A DNA stretch of 64,000 nucleotides from Doryteuthis pealeii (taxonomy: Eukaryota > Mollusca > Cephalopoda > Myopsida > Loliginidae). The stretch covers positions 89,005,140 through 89,069,139 of the forward strand of contig CM042143.1 of assembly GCA_023376005.1 (NCBI GenBank), read 5' to 3'. Shown here one piece after another: positions 1-9,720 of the stretch; the stretch's first letter is position 1; each line of letters begins with the position of its first letter. The notes beneath the pieces were generated by a model that saw nothing but the letters and a program-made list of their open reading frames with translations, made no database searches and had not been told where the DNA came from. Position numbers and translations under genes: made by a program.

Positions 1-86
1 GTTTGAATTCAGAGTTTTTGTTCTCCGAGACTGGTTGCGTAACTAAGGATAAAGAGCCCAGTCTGCCCTACTATTTTACCAATAGC
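1..86 (-). mobile_element. 3'-part fragment of OR-type tRNA SINE
   Basis: Reads as the reverse complement of the conserved SINE body seen complete at 40947-41232. It runs through the segment corresponding to 'actggttgc..aaagagcccagtctgccc' and stops abruptly at the 138-bp array. Copy B (52355-52640) carries the whole SINE here, so copy A lost the tRNA-like half. Confidence 0.75.
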
Positions 87-772
87 TATACTCTGGAGGT
101 CCAGGGCACCTCACATGGTGTAATGGTTAGAAAGCTAGACTCGCAGACCATTGAGAGTTAGATTCTCACAGGGTGCTCCATACTTCTGGCCAAGTGCCAC
201 ATCTAAGTTAAGCTTAGTTATAACTATACTCTGGAGGTCCAGGGCACCTCACGTGGTGTAATGGTTAGAAAGCTAGACTCGCAGACCATTGAGAGTTAGA
301 TTCTCACAGGGTGCTCCATACTTCTGGCCAAGTGCCACATCTAAGTTAAGCTTAGTTAAACTATACTCTGGAGGTCCAGGGCACCTCACGTGGTGTAATG
401 GTTAGAAAGCTAGACTCGCAGACCATTGAGAGTTAGATTCTCACAGGGTGCTCCATACTTCTGGCCAAGTGCCACATCTAAGTTAAGCTTAGTTATAACT
501 ATACTCTGGAGGTCCAGGGCACCTCACGTGGTGTAATGGTTAGAAAGCTAGACTCGCAGACCATTGAGAGTTAGATTCTCACAGGGTGCTCCATACTTCT
601 GGCCAAGTGCCACATCTAAGTTAAGCTTAGTTATAACTATACACTGGAGGTCCAGGGCACCTCACATGGTGTAATGGTTAGAAAGCTAGACTCGCAGACC
701 ATTGAGAGTTAGATTCTCACAGGGTGCTCCATACTTCTGGCCAAGTGCCACATCTAAGTTAAGCTTAGTAAA
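87..772 (+). repeat. Five-unit tandem array of a 138-bp tRNA-like sequence
   Basis: Five nearly identical units begin with ctctgg/cactgg at 91, 229, 366, 504 and 642 (spacings 138, 137, 138, 138). Each has a box A-like tggtgtaatggttag and a weak box B-like gagttagattctc, so the unit resembles a tRNA-derived SINE head. Copy B has only two divergent units (52685-52960). The near identity of the five units implies recent local amplification. Confidence 0.9.
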
Positions 773-1083
773 TATCTATATATTTTCTAGTTGCTGTAAG
801 GTTTGCTATAATGGATTGGTCTGATCACTAGATGTGCCACGATATTTCTTTTACAGAAATGTTAGTTTCTATCTGAGAAAAATAGAAAACAAAAGAGAGA
901 GTCCCTCCCTTTTTCTAAAGATTGTACACCTGAGAAAAAGCTGTCAAATAGATTGGCTAAAAATATGTTAACAACAAAAAAAAAAGGAAGATCAATAGTC
1001 TGAACAACTCTTGAAATGAGGTCACATATGTGTATTGGAGTTGCATAAGCTTTTTTTCAAAGAATATTGGTGGGAAATAATAA

Positions 1084-1088
<5 letters not shown>

Positions 1089-1134
<46 letters not shown>
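1089..1134. repeat. (AT)n microsatellite
   Basis: Uninterrupted AT dinucleotides bounding the left side of the hammerhead element. Confidence 0.95.
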
Positions 1135-1135
<1 letters not shown>

Positions 1136-1138
<3 letters not shown>

Positions 1139-1391
1139 ATATGAATTTACTCGCCTGTTCTTTACAGACTTGAGTTCTCTGGAGATTGTAAAAACATACA
1201 TCCTGTAAGTATGTATCAATTAATTGTTCGCCTCTGACTGACAGCCTCCGACAGCTGTAAGGGGTAAGGAGCTTGGCAGACGAAAATTCTATCGGGTTTC
1301 GCTCCCGGCTAGTAGTAGCTGTTAAAAAAAAAGAAGAAAAGTTGAGTCGCACTGATGAGACGTAAACATCGAAACACGTGTCTGTAGGTAA

Positions 1392-1395
<4 letters not shown>
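1136..1395 (+). mobile_element. Small element with tRNA-like head and hammerhead tail (copy A)
   Basis: About 260 bp lie between two (AT)n tracts (1089-1134 and 1396-1446). The middle has a tRNA-like stretch (ctgtaaggggtaaggagc ... atcgggtttcgctcccgg) resembling box A/box B spacing, followed ~50 bp later by a hammerhead motif and then (AT)n. Copy B repeats the arrangement at 53305-53553. Hammerheads adjacent to a Pol III-like head are known from some SINEs and retrozymes; assignment of this family is inferred. Confidence 0.6.
1340..1393 (+). ncRNA. Hammerhead ribozyme motif, type I, minimal stem III
   Basis: The conserved core CTGATGA (1352-1358) is followed by stem II GACG-taaa-CATC (one mismatch) and GAAA. 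A self-complementary ACACGTGT forms a loop-less stem III and ends in GTC, the expected cleavage triplet, with cleavage predicted after C1382. Stem I can form from GCA/TGT plus outer AGTT/AACT around an internal loop. Loop-less palindromic stem III is the form known from Penelope-like elements and retrozymes, which act as dimers. Self-cleavage is predicted, not shown. Confidence 0.75.
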
Positions 1396-1429
<34 letters not shown>

Positions 1430-1446
1430 TATATATATAGATATAT
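1396..1446. repeat. (AT)n microsatellite
   Basis: AT dinucleotides interrupted by aga steps; right boundary of the hammerhead element. Confidence 0.9.
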
Positions 1447-1725
1447 ATTAATTTTAATCCTAATGAGTCACCCTCTCTCTCTTTCCTCTACACTCTTTCT
1501 TTCTTATATTTTTTCTGGGTAGCATGTCCTTTTTTCTTCCCTTTCCTTCTTTATAATAAAAACAGAATGGACCATTATTTAACTGAGGTGAAGGTAAGCA
1601 GTGACATAGTTTCGGTTACAGACAAATGGAGACCTAATCTACATTATTAACAGTTATTGAATTTTTCTTCCAATAATCTGTTCAACATAACTGTCAGATT
1701 CATTTCCATTTTTTCTCACTTTTTA

Positions 1726-2025
1726 TCACAAATGTTGACATGTCATCTCTCCATTCCGACGATGAGAGTATAACGGTTTAGCTCAGTTGGTAGAGTGTTC
1801 GGCTAGGAATAACAAGGTTCCAGGTTCGATATCGGCCCTTGCCAACTCAGCGTATGAGTAGCACATGGATCTGTGTGGTAAAGTGAGGAGCTGATGGTAG
1901 GTGTGGTGCTCTACCTCAGATGCTAAAATAATCTCCTTGCTCTAGCGTTAGAGAAAAGAGGATAGACTCCCTTGCTGTCTGGCTGATACCGACATTAGGC
2001 CGCCCCGACAACTTTACTTTTAAGA
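1726..2025 (+). repeat. Left arm of inverted repeat with 3615-3905
   Basis: The SINE plus ~45 bp of flank (tgttgacatgtcatctc...) is repeated in inverse orientation at 3615-3905 about 1.6 kb away. Shared non-SINE flank means duplication of a larger block, not two independent SINE insertions. Copy B preserves longer arms (54767-55325 and 56912-57488). Confidence 0.8.
1771..2025 (+). mobile_element. OK-like tRNA SINE
   Basis: Starts with a tRNA-like head: box A tagctcagttgg and box B ggttcgatatc. The unique body (cagcgtatgagtagcac ... ggctgatac..gacattaggc) ends gccccgac. The family recurs at 3615, 4208, 7964, 46490, 51640, 55079, 56912 and 57495. The head resembles tRNA-Lys, as described for cephalopod OK SINEs; the subfamily is inferred. 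Confidence 0.8.
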
Positions 2026-2104
2026 CCCTTTAGATTTTCAGTCTAAACACTCTGCCAAAGGAAATCATTTCAGCTTATTATCAACAATTGCTCATCATTT
2101 TAAT

Positions 2105-2330
2105 TAATAGAAATTATTAAAGAAAATCCCCCCCCAAAAAAAAAAAACAAAAAAACAAAAAACAAAAAACAAAGAAAAAACAAAAGAAAAACTAAGAATA
2201 AAAATTAATAAAAATAAAATAAAAAACCTTTTGAAGATAAAGAAAAAATATCTGAAAAAATCAAACTGAAAATATTAAATGTTGTAACAAAAAAAAAAAA
2301 AAAGAAATAAAAAGATTTTTCAATAATTAA
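2105..2330. repeat. A-rich low-complexity region
   Basis: Runs of A with interspersed C and G, mirrored in copy B (55420-55600). No gene seen. Confidence 0.85.
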
Positions 2331-2504
2331 TTTTCTCTTTTTGGAGGAAATTAGACAATCTTATTTCTTAGGAAGGACAATAAAAGAAAGAAAAGAAAAA
2401 AATCTTTGGTCGTTATTGATTCAGTGGACAATTGAGTTTTGGTGTAGATGAGGGTTGATCAGGAATGTGTAATTTATAACAATGGATGAAAAATGGCAGA
2501 TTAC

Positions 2505-2580
2505 TGCATTTGTGGACATAGCTCAATGGTAAGACATTTGACTGGAGGCTATAAGGTCAAAGGTTTCAATCTAGATGGCT
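2505..2580 (+). repeat. tRNA-like sequence
   Basis: A ~70-nt stretch has box A-like tagctcaatggtaag and box B-like ggtttcaatc at tRNA spacing, but the ends do not form a convincing acceptor stem. Likely a decayed tRNA-derived SINE head; repeated in copy B near 55790-55860. Confidence 0.45.
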
Positions 2581-2611
2581 TTTATTTACACTTATTAAGA
2601 TAACTTAGGTC

Positions 2612-3245
2612 AGTTGATTGGTTGGTTGGTTGGGTTTTTATTGCATGTCAACCCTTATTGGGTTATTTTATGCTGAAGACGTTTTTCTTTTCTTTATTCT
2701 TGATGGGTACTCAATTTTTTTTTCAAACTCAATTTCTTTTAAACACATTTTTTAAAAACTCATTTTGTTCTATTTGACCCATAGATGGGACCCTAACAGG
2801 TACTACCACTCCGGGTCAGAGTGGACCTTGGAGTAATGGTGATGAAGGGGTAATCCACATTTCTCAGAGCTTCAGATTTGGAACTTAACCATCAGATAGA
2901 TTTTAATGTCATACCCAGGACACTAAGGCCCTTAGCCACCACCTTCTAGCACATATATGATAAAAAGTGGTTTGCCATAAGGGTAATAGGGTTGGTACAA
3001 TCATATAGGTGCTAGGACGATGTGACTATCCGATCAATTGAAGGGTGTCTCTCTGACTGGCCATCTAGCCTAAGTTAGTGCCAAAGAGTAGTGTTGCATG
3101 TCATGGACTGCTCAGCCATGAGTATTCCGTCCTTAAGCATTATGAGTTGCAGCCCATGGCTAACAGGTGGCTCCATTGTAGATATTTTACCCCTCTGCAG
3201 AGGTGCAGTCAACGTATTCTACTGCTTCAGCCAACAGGTTGGTAA
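2612..3245 (-). mobile_element. R1 retroposon (~630 bp)
   Basis: Member of an unnamed dispersed family seen about ten times in the window. On the + strand it begins with ttggttggttgg, continues through catgtcaacccttattggg, tagatgggaccctaacagg and tctgcagaggtgcagtc, and ends near agccaacagg. Two better-preserved copies have 12-bp target-site duplications. Their TTGG/TTTG-rich + strand start corresponds to an A/C-rich 3' tail, so the element is taken to lie on the minus strand. Confidence 0.75.
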
Positions 3246-3614
3246 ACTTATCTCCCAAGCCATTGCAAGTAAGTTTGATCACTACTCAATCCATGATAAT
3301 AAATCTAGACTTGCAATTTAACGCAGAAGTTATTAAATTAAAAGTACAGTAATCTTTTGTTACTTATATTTCCAGTGTTAATCATTCAAAAAGTATATTC
3401 ATCAGCTCTTTGCTGACAATGGATGCCATTTAGAGGACTTACTAAGAGCAATAGCTGACAGGGATAGGTGGTGAGAAAGAGTCAGTACTATTTGCATGAC
3501 TTTTCCAATATATTTGTTGGTTATATGGTTGTTTTTAAGGCCTGTAAAAGCTTGTTAGATTATTTAATGCTGAAGTTAGACATTTTTCTAGGTATTGTCT
3601 AAATAGTAAAAAAA

Positions 3615-3868
3615 AGTAAAGTCGACGGGGCAGCCTAAAGTCGGTATCAGCCATACAGCGAGGGAGTCTATCCCCTTTTCAATAGCGCTAGACCAAAGAG
3701 ATTGTTTTAGCATCTGAGGTAGAGCACCTCACCTACCATCAGCTCCTTACTTTACCGCACAGATCCCTGTGCTACTCATATGCTGAGTTGGCAAGGGCCG
3801 ATATCGAACCTGGAACCTTGTTATTCCTAGCCAAACACTCTACCGACTGAGCTAAACCATTATACTCT
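3615..3868 (-). mobile_element. OK-like tRNA SINE, inverted
   Basis: Reverse complement of the 1771-2025 SINE; the head (ctgagctaaacc..) lies at the right. It forms the right arm of the copy A inverted repeat. Confidence 0.8.
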
Positions 3869-4207
3869 CATTGTCAGAATGGAGAAATGACATGTCAACA
3901 TTTGTTACGTTATGATACTCATTTCCAAATGGAGAGATGATGTGTTGATAGTAGAAATATTTGTATACTTACTGCATCGGAGAGGCTCGAATCTTGGTTG
4001 CTGTGTCGATGCTGGAGTTGGCTGACAATTCCTTGTTGTTTGGAGTCTGGCAAACCAACTTGGGTTGCTGGGGGGGACATTTTGCCTTGTGCCATTTAGA
4101 GTTTTTAGTAATAACACAAGGCCACTTCTTTTTTCTCATGAGATTTTTATTTCTCCTAAGTCACAACAGCTGAGAGCAAAATCCCATGTCTTGCTCTTTC
4201 AGGGCAT

Positions 4208-4362
4208 TGTACTGAGGTGGAGCGCCATACCTACCATCAGCTCCTTACTTTACCGCACAGATCCCTGTGCTACTCATAACGCTGAGTTGGCGAGGGCCGG
4301 TATCGAACTAGGAACCTTGTGGTTTCTAGCCGAACGCTCTACCGACTGAGCTAACCCAGCCC
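4208..4362 (-). mobile_element. OK-like tRNA SINE, 3' truncated
   Basis: Carries the tRNA-like head and part of the body in reverse orientation, with box B complement tatcgaac and box A complement ctgagctaac. The remaining body is missing. The same truncated copy is at 57495-57645. Confidence 0.75.
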
Positions 4363-4379
4363 CTAAATAATTAATGATA

Positions 4380-5375
4380 ATTACTTGTAAACAGTTTACC
4401 CCTCTGCAGAGGTGAAGTCTGTGTATTCTAAAGCTCCAGCAGACGGGGCTGGAAATTGTGTTATATAATTTATAGGTAGCCTATTAATTCTGTACGTAAG
4501 TGTAGTGTAGATTTTAAAACAACGGTTAATGGTAAGATACAGGAAGATGATTGACACTTTTGTTAACCTATCCTTCTGGTTTGCCAGTGTGAATGTGGGA
4601 AGTTAAAGAAAATCTGTCTTTGGCTGGCTGCTGATGGGAACGGATCAAAATGGCTGGCTCCATTCAATTAGCGAAATTTTCATACAAATTCCAAAAAGTC
4701 AGTGCGTATTATATACAAGATATATTTTCCTTTTTTATTGTTTTTTTTATTTTTAATTTTGTAACCCAAATTTAGGAATGAGTGTATATACACAAATAAT
4801 AATAAGTTGAACAAATATTAAATTTACCTGCTATAAATTCTAAAAAGTCAGTGCGTATTATATACAAAATCTGGTTTTATTTTCAGAATTTTCTTGGCCA
4901 ATTCTAGTGATGCGTGTTATATATGAGTACATGCTATACACGAATAATGACGGTAAGTTTATTGAGATAAAAATATTCAACTTTTGAAAAATGACTTTTT
5001 CATTTTTTTTCTGTTAGTCATTCAATATATTGTTAAATAATTGATAGGTAGACTATTAATTATGTACAGAAGTGTAGCCTATATTTTAAAATAATGGTTA
5101 GTGGAAAACACAGAAAGATGATTGACACTTTTGTTAACCTTGACTACTGACCTACTCTTCCAGTTTGCCAGTGTGAATGTGGGAAGTTAGCAAGAGAAAA
5201 TCAGTTTGTTGGCAGACAACTGAATGAGATGGACTGCCATGGTGTCTCTCATCCAAGTAGCCAAATTCTTACATGTGTTGTTGGTCTTGGATCTTAAATA
5301 AATAAACTATGAGCTTGAAACAAAAAGAAAGTCTTGTTCATTAAAAACAAAAGTAACAAGAAAGGACATCCAAGA
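4380..5375. repeat. Dispersed repeat with ~150-bp tandem units
   Basis: Two units carrying tctaaaaagtcagtgcgtat lie ~149 bp apart (4701 and 4850); copy B has three. The flanking halves also repeat with a spacing near 570 bp (ggtagcctattaattctgta / ggtagactattaattatgta; gattgacacttttgttaacc twice). No coding region seen. Confidence 0.65.
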
Positions 5376-5378
5376 AGT

Positions 5379-5851
5379 AGATAGATCCAGAATAACAGAA
5401 GATCCAGCTAAGACCACCAGCCCAGAGATAGACAGATCCAGAATACAGATCCAGTTTATAGACCACAGAGATGATCCAGAATAACAGAAGATCCAGCTAA
5501 GACCATCTCAGAGATAGACAGATCCAGAATAACAGAAGATCCAGCTAAGACCATCTCAGAGATAGACCGATCCAGAATAACAGAAGATCCAGCTAAGACC
5601 ATCTCAGAGATAGACAGATCCAGAATAACAGAAGATCAAGCTAAGACCATCTCAGAGATAGACAGATCCAGAATAACAGAAGATCCAGCTAAGACCATCT
5701 CAGAGATAGACAGATCCAGAATAACAGATGATTCAGCTAAGACCACTCAGAGATAGACAGATCCAGAATAACAGAAGATTCAGCTAAGACCATCTCAGAG
5801 ATAGACAGATCCAGAATAACAGAAGATCCAGTTAAGACCAGCCTAGAGATA
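5379..5851 (+). repeat. 47-48 bp satellite, forward block
   Basis: About ten units containing gatagacagatccagaataa and agatccagctaagaccatct. It continues into a block of the opposite orientation at 5852. Copy B (58815-59330) has only this orientation. Confidence 0.9.
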
Positions 5852-6545
5852 GCTGTATCTTCCATTATTCTGGATCTGTCTATCTCTAGGCTGGTCTTAG
5901 CTGGATCTTCTGTTATTCTGGATCAGTCTATCTCTAGGCTGGTCTTAGCTGGATCTTCTGTTATTCTGGATCTGTCTATCTCTAGGCTGGTCTTAGCTGG
6001 ATCTTCTGTTATTCTGGATCTGTCTATCTCTAGGCTGGTCTTAGCTGGATATTCTGTTATTCTGGATCTGTCTATCTCTAGGCTGGTCTTAGCTGTATCT
6101 TCCTATTCTGGATCTGTCTATCTCTAGGCTGGTCTTAGCTGGATATTCTGTTATTCTGGATCTGTCTATCTCTAGGCTGGTCTTAGCTGGACTTCTGTTA
6201 TTTCTGGATCTGTCTATCTCTAGGCTGGTCTTAGCTGGATCTTCTGTTATTCTGGATCTGTCTATCTCTAGGCTGGTCTTAGCTGGATATTCTGTTATTC
6301 TGGATCTGTCTATCTCTAGGCTGGTCTTAGCTGGATCTTCTGTTATTCTGGATCTGTCTATCTCTAGGCTGGTCTTAGCTGGATATTTCTGTATTCTGGA
6401 TCTGTCTATCTCTAGGCGGTCTTAGCTGGATATTTTGTATTCTGATCTGTCATCTCTAGGCTGGTCTTAGCTGTATTAGCATAATTAACCACCTACTTTT
6501 AACGATCTGTCTATCTCTAGGCTGTCTAGCTGGATATCTGTCCGC
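5852..6545 (-). repeat. 47-48 bp satellite, inverted block
   Basis: About 15 units of the same satellite as reverse complement (ggtcttagctggatcttctg, tctggatctgtctatctcta), decaying toward 6540. The head-to-head junction lies near 5850-5860. Confidence 0.9.
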
Positions 6546-6589
6546 TCTATTCTGCGAAAATTTTTCCAAGATCCAGCCCCAAATCTTTT

Positions 6590-6700
6590 TCATGCGATAT
6601 CCCTTCTCTGTGAACCTTATTCTTGCAATACCCTCTGTGTTAAAAATTAGACCGTCAAATCGTTCAACATAAAATGCAAAATGTTAAATCCTGCCCAATT
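6590..6700 (+). repeat. Fragment of R3 dispersed repeat
   Basis: Shares aattagaccgtc..aatcgttcaa and the 'aaaatgt..aaatcc' sequence with longer copies at 27840-28080 and 61110-61340. Confidence 0.5.
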
Positions 6701-6769
6701 CTTAATTATTATGAGTGCCTTTCACCTCAACTCAATAATGGACCATTCGTTTGTATAAAAAAGAAAGAA

Positions 6770-7240
6770 AGGGATAAAACGGATATACTACACGGAAAAA
6801 TCCAATAATAAGAAAGAAAGAAAGAAAGAAAGAAAGAGAGAGTTGGGAAAGATAGAGAGAAGGGGTGAGCGCAAGAAGGGATCAGGGACTAATCTGTACT
6901 TCAATCGTATCATTATGAAAAGATGAAAAATGAAGGAAAAAAAGCAAAAAAAAGTGAGAGAGAGTTAAATCAAGTTATTATGCTTTTACATAAGAAAGTA
7001 TTTAGCGGTAGCTCTTGAGTAAATATATCAACGTTGTAATAATTAAATTGATAGAGAGAGGGGTGAGCGCACAGAAGCAATCATGTTTCAATCGAAAGAA
7101 AGAAAAAAATGTGAAAGAGAAGGTAAACCATCAGATTATATACTTTTTACACATTGAACTATTTTGCAAAGCTCTTAAATGATTATATCAAACGTTGTAA
7201 TGATTAAAATTATCATACTGTGGTATATCCATACAAGCAG
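6770..7240 (+). repeat. Two-unit repeat with (GAAA)n (R4)
   Basis: Two related ~230-bp units share gagaggggtgagcgca, an AAAG-rich tract, aaagtattta..agctctt and caacgttgtaat. A single inverted copy lies at 36540-36790. (GAAA)n spans ~6804-6838. No gene seen. Confidence 0.6.
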
Positions 7241-7249
7241 GTAGCCTTT

Positions 7250-7925
7250 TAGTATTGAGATGACATATCGAGTTATGCCATGCTCTGTGTGGGGGTATAT
7301 GTGATATAACGTTCATTCAAATGAGAACAATATATAAAAGAATCCCGCCTTACAATTAAATTTTATAGTGGCATTTAAAAAACAACTACTTTCAAATAGA
7401 CATCAAAGGGAATCGTTTGAATCGATAGCGAATAAAAAACTATGAAGAAAGGATAAAAAAACACTCTTCAATTCTGTGAGGAGGATTTAGAATTTTCACG
7501 TAACCACAATGATAATAATTTTTTTTTTCCTGAGTTAGAAAAATGATAAAACATCTCATTTGAAAAATTCGCCGTGATTTTTGAGGGATTGTCAGAATAT
7601 CCAGAAATACGATTAACAAAATTACTGAATATAATTCGATGGAAGCTAAGTAAAATACATCAAAGAGATTCGTTATGATTGGTGCATTGAAAACACTGAA
7701 TTATTATAAGGAGACAATGAAAGAAAGAATTGTACAATTTCAAATGAGATATGAAGAGATCAGATGTAATGGATTCTCAAAAGAAACATTATTTTCTGAT
7801 GTTTCACAACTAAGAACTACATTTTTTTTATTCATAAAACATCAAAAGGAAAATACGGATTAACGAAAAATTGTATAAGTTAGCTCTAGTTTTATCGGAA
7901 TAATTAGCGGGTCCGTTTTGATCTA
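7250..7925. other. A+T-rich segment, nothing recognised
   Basis: A 62-codon open frame (7675-7863) shows no recognised motif or splice context. No family assigned. Confidence 0.5.
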
Positions 7926-7930
7926 TGAAA

Positions 7931-8252
7931 ATCGCTGGAAAGCGTCGTATATATATATATTAGGGACCGGGTTAGCTCAGTCCATTAGAGCGTTCGGCTA
8001 GAAACCACAAGGTTCCAGTTCGATACGGTCACCGCCAACTCAGCGTATAGTAGCACAGGGATCTGTGCGGTAAAGTAAGGAGCTGATGGTGGTGTGGCCA
8101 TCCACCTCAGATGCTAAAACAATCTCCTTGGTCTAGCGCTATTGAAACGGGATAGAGTACCTCGCTGACTGGCTGATACCACATTAGGCTGCCCCGTCGA
8201 ACTCTATATATATATATATTGTATATTTATATATACGAGCTTTTCCAGCGAT
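7931..8252. repeat. Palindromic (AT)n hairpin split by a SINE
   Basis: atcgctggaaagc at 7931 and its complement gcttttccagcgat ending at 8252 flank AT repeats on both sides of the SINE at 7964-8203. The arms pair, so the original target was probably an AT-rich palindrome. Confidence 0.65.
7964..8203 (+). mobile_element. OK-like tRNA SINE
   Basis: Head gttagctcagtccattagagc, box B-like gttccagttcgatac, body and gccccgtcga end as in the family. It is inserted in (AT)n a short distance upstream of the copia array. Confidence 0.8.
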
Positions 8253-8271
8253 CTCTCTCTCAGAAAGAGAT

Positions 8272-8303
8272 GAATAGCCCCATTTAATATCAAAAAAGGG
8301 GCG
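8272..8303 (+). mobile_element. Polypurine-tract stub left of LTR1
   Basis: gaatagcccc ... aaaaaaggggcg is the 3' end of an internal region, identical in type to the sequence before LTR2-4. It shows that a fourth element once lay upstream and was truncated. Confidence 0.7.
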
Positions 8304-8576
8304 TGTTGAATTATTTGGATATAAGGCATGGGGCAAATGGTCACTCCTAATATAGACTCGTTGACTACCACGTGACCAGAAGGATTTCTATTGTCCAATC
8401 ACTGGCACTGCTGCTGCTGCTTCCTGTATTAATAGAGATCAACTCTGAGTTATTCATTGACATTTGGATTATCTCTGACGAAGGACTTACAAGGAATACG
8501 TTAACACTGGATTCTTACTGGCTTGCTTACTTATTCATTACATCTGGAACGAAGGATGGCTGCCAGATACTCAACA
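8304..8576 (+). repeat. copia LTR1 (273 bp)
   Basis: Begins TGTTG directly after a purine tract ending ggggcg and ends CAACA directly before the PBS. These short inverted termini and the length match the Drosophila copia LTR (~276 bp, from memory). Confidence 0.8.
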
Positions 8577-9720
8577 GGTTATGGAACCAGACGCGCACGG
8601 ATCTTTTTCAATGGCAATGATGACAGCTTCGAAATTTGGGAAACTAAGTTCAATGGATACCTTCGAATCCTTCAACTGCATGATATAATCAATGCACCAT
8701 CTGACCACCGGAGGACCCAGTTTTCGTAGATAAAAATGCTGCAATATACGCAGAATTAATACAATGCTTGGATGATCGAGTCTCTCACTCGTAATGCGAG
8801 AAGCTCGTGATAATGGTAGAAAAGCATGGAAATATTAAGGACCCACATTTTGTCAAAAGGCAAACCAAGAATTGTGGGATTGTATCGACAACTAAGTTCG
8901 TTAATAGAAACGATTATGAATCAATTACTGATTACATAATCCAAACTGAGAGCATTGCTAGCTCATTAAGGGATGCCGGGGAGATTGTAAGCGATGGATT
9001 GTTGATCGCTATGGTATTGAAGGGCCTGCCTTCAAATTTCAAACCCTTTGCAACAGTAATAACCCAAGGGATAAGACATGACGTTTACGGAATTCAAAGT
9101 CAGTCTTCGTAGTTATGAGGAGACAGAAAGTATGTACTCTGGGGAACCAAAAAATAGAACTATACAACTAGACCGCAATTCAAAAAGGGTAAAATCAACC
9201 CTCGCTATGAGGACAGATCAACTAGATATACCAACTACCAAAATTATCAGGGAAGCAATTGGAAGGATACCAGAAGTCGCCAACAAAACAATATTATTTG
9301 TTATGTTTGTCAGAAAAAGGGCCATATGTCCTATGATTGCAGGAATAGGAAAGACTTTTGTCAAAATGTTAAATATTCCCCCCAAAGAAAAAAGACATAT
9401 TTCTTTTCTGCTGGATATGATTCTTTAGCACATAAAGAACATTTGCTCGTTGATTGCGGGGCCACTCAACATGTCATCAACGATAAAACTAAATTTATCA
9501 GTTGGACCCAATTTTCAATCTGAGAATCACTTCGTGGAATTGGCTGATGGAAGTCAATCCACTGGCTTAGTGCAAGGACGTGGTGACGCGCGTGTATATT
9601 TGAAAAATAGTAAAAGTCAAATTTGCGAAAGCATTTTGAAAGGGGTATTTATATCCCCACTTTTAAACAAAACATCTTTTCAGTAAGGGCAGCTACGGCT
9701 TCCGGGCCCACATGAATTTT
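8556..9720 (+). pseudogene. copia gag-protease, unit 1, frameshifted
   Basis: Same reading as the open frame of unit 3 but broken by several single-base indels (for example ctgaccaccgg versus gaccacccgg near 8705, and near 8780, 8900 and 9065). It survives as short overlapping frames. CCHC and protease motifs are still readable in pieces (9300-9520). Most changes are single-base losses in short runs, which may be real decay or consensus errors. Confidence 0.85.

Larger units (their letters stand above)
1..5850 (+). repeat. Copy A of a ~6-kb direct duplication
   Basis: This stretch matches 52416-58870 in the same orientation with only scattered substitutions and indels. Position 1 aligns with 52416, 3091 with 56369 and 5281 with 58716. 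Differences: copy A has five 138-bp units where copy B has two, lacks a ~1.15-kb segment present at 53884-55036, and has two instead of three ~150-bp units near 4.7-5.0 kb. The left edge lies outside the window. It could be a true segmental duplication or an unmerged haplotype. Confidence 0.9.

Noticed and set aside
957..1352. 131-codon minus-strand frame with Ile-Tyr repeats
   Set aside because: It runs through the (AT)n microsatellite and hammerhead element.
1771..1860. Functional tRNA gene
   Set aside because: Box A and B fit, but the sequence lacks a pairing acceptor stem and recurs as a dispersed SINE with a common body.
2505..2580. tRNA gene with tagctcaatgg
   Set aside because: Ends do not form an acceptor stem; treated as a tRNA-like relic.
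3091..3321. 76-codon frame conserved between copies A and B
   Set aside because: It lies within R1 retroposon sequence; conservation reflects the recent duplication.
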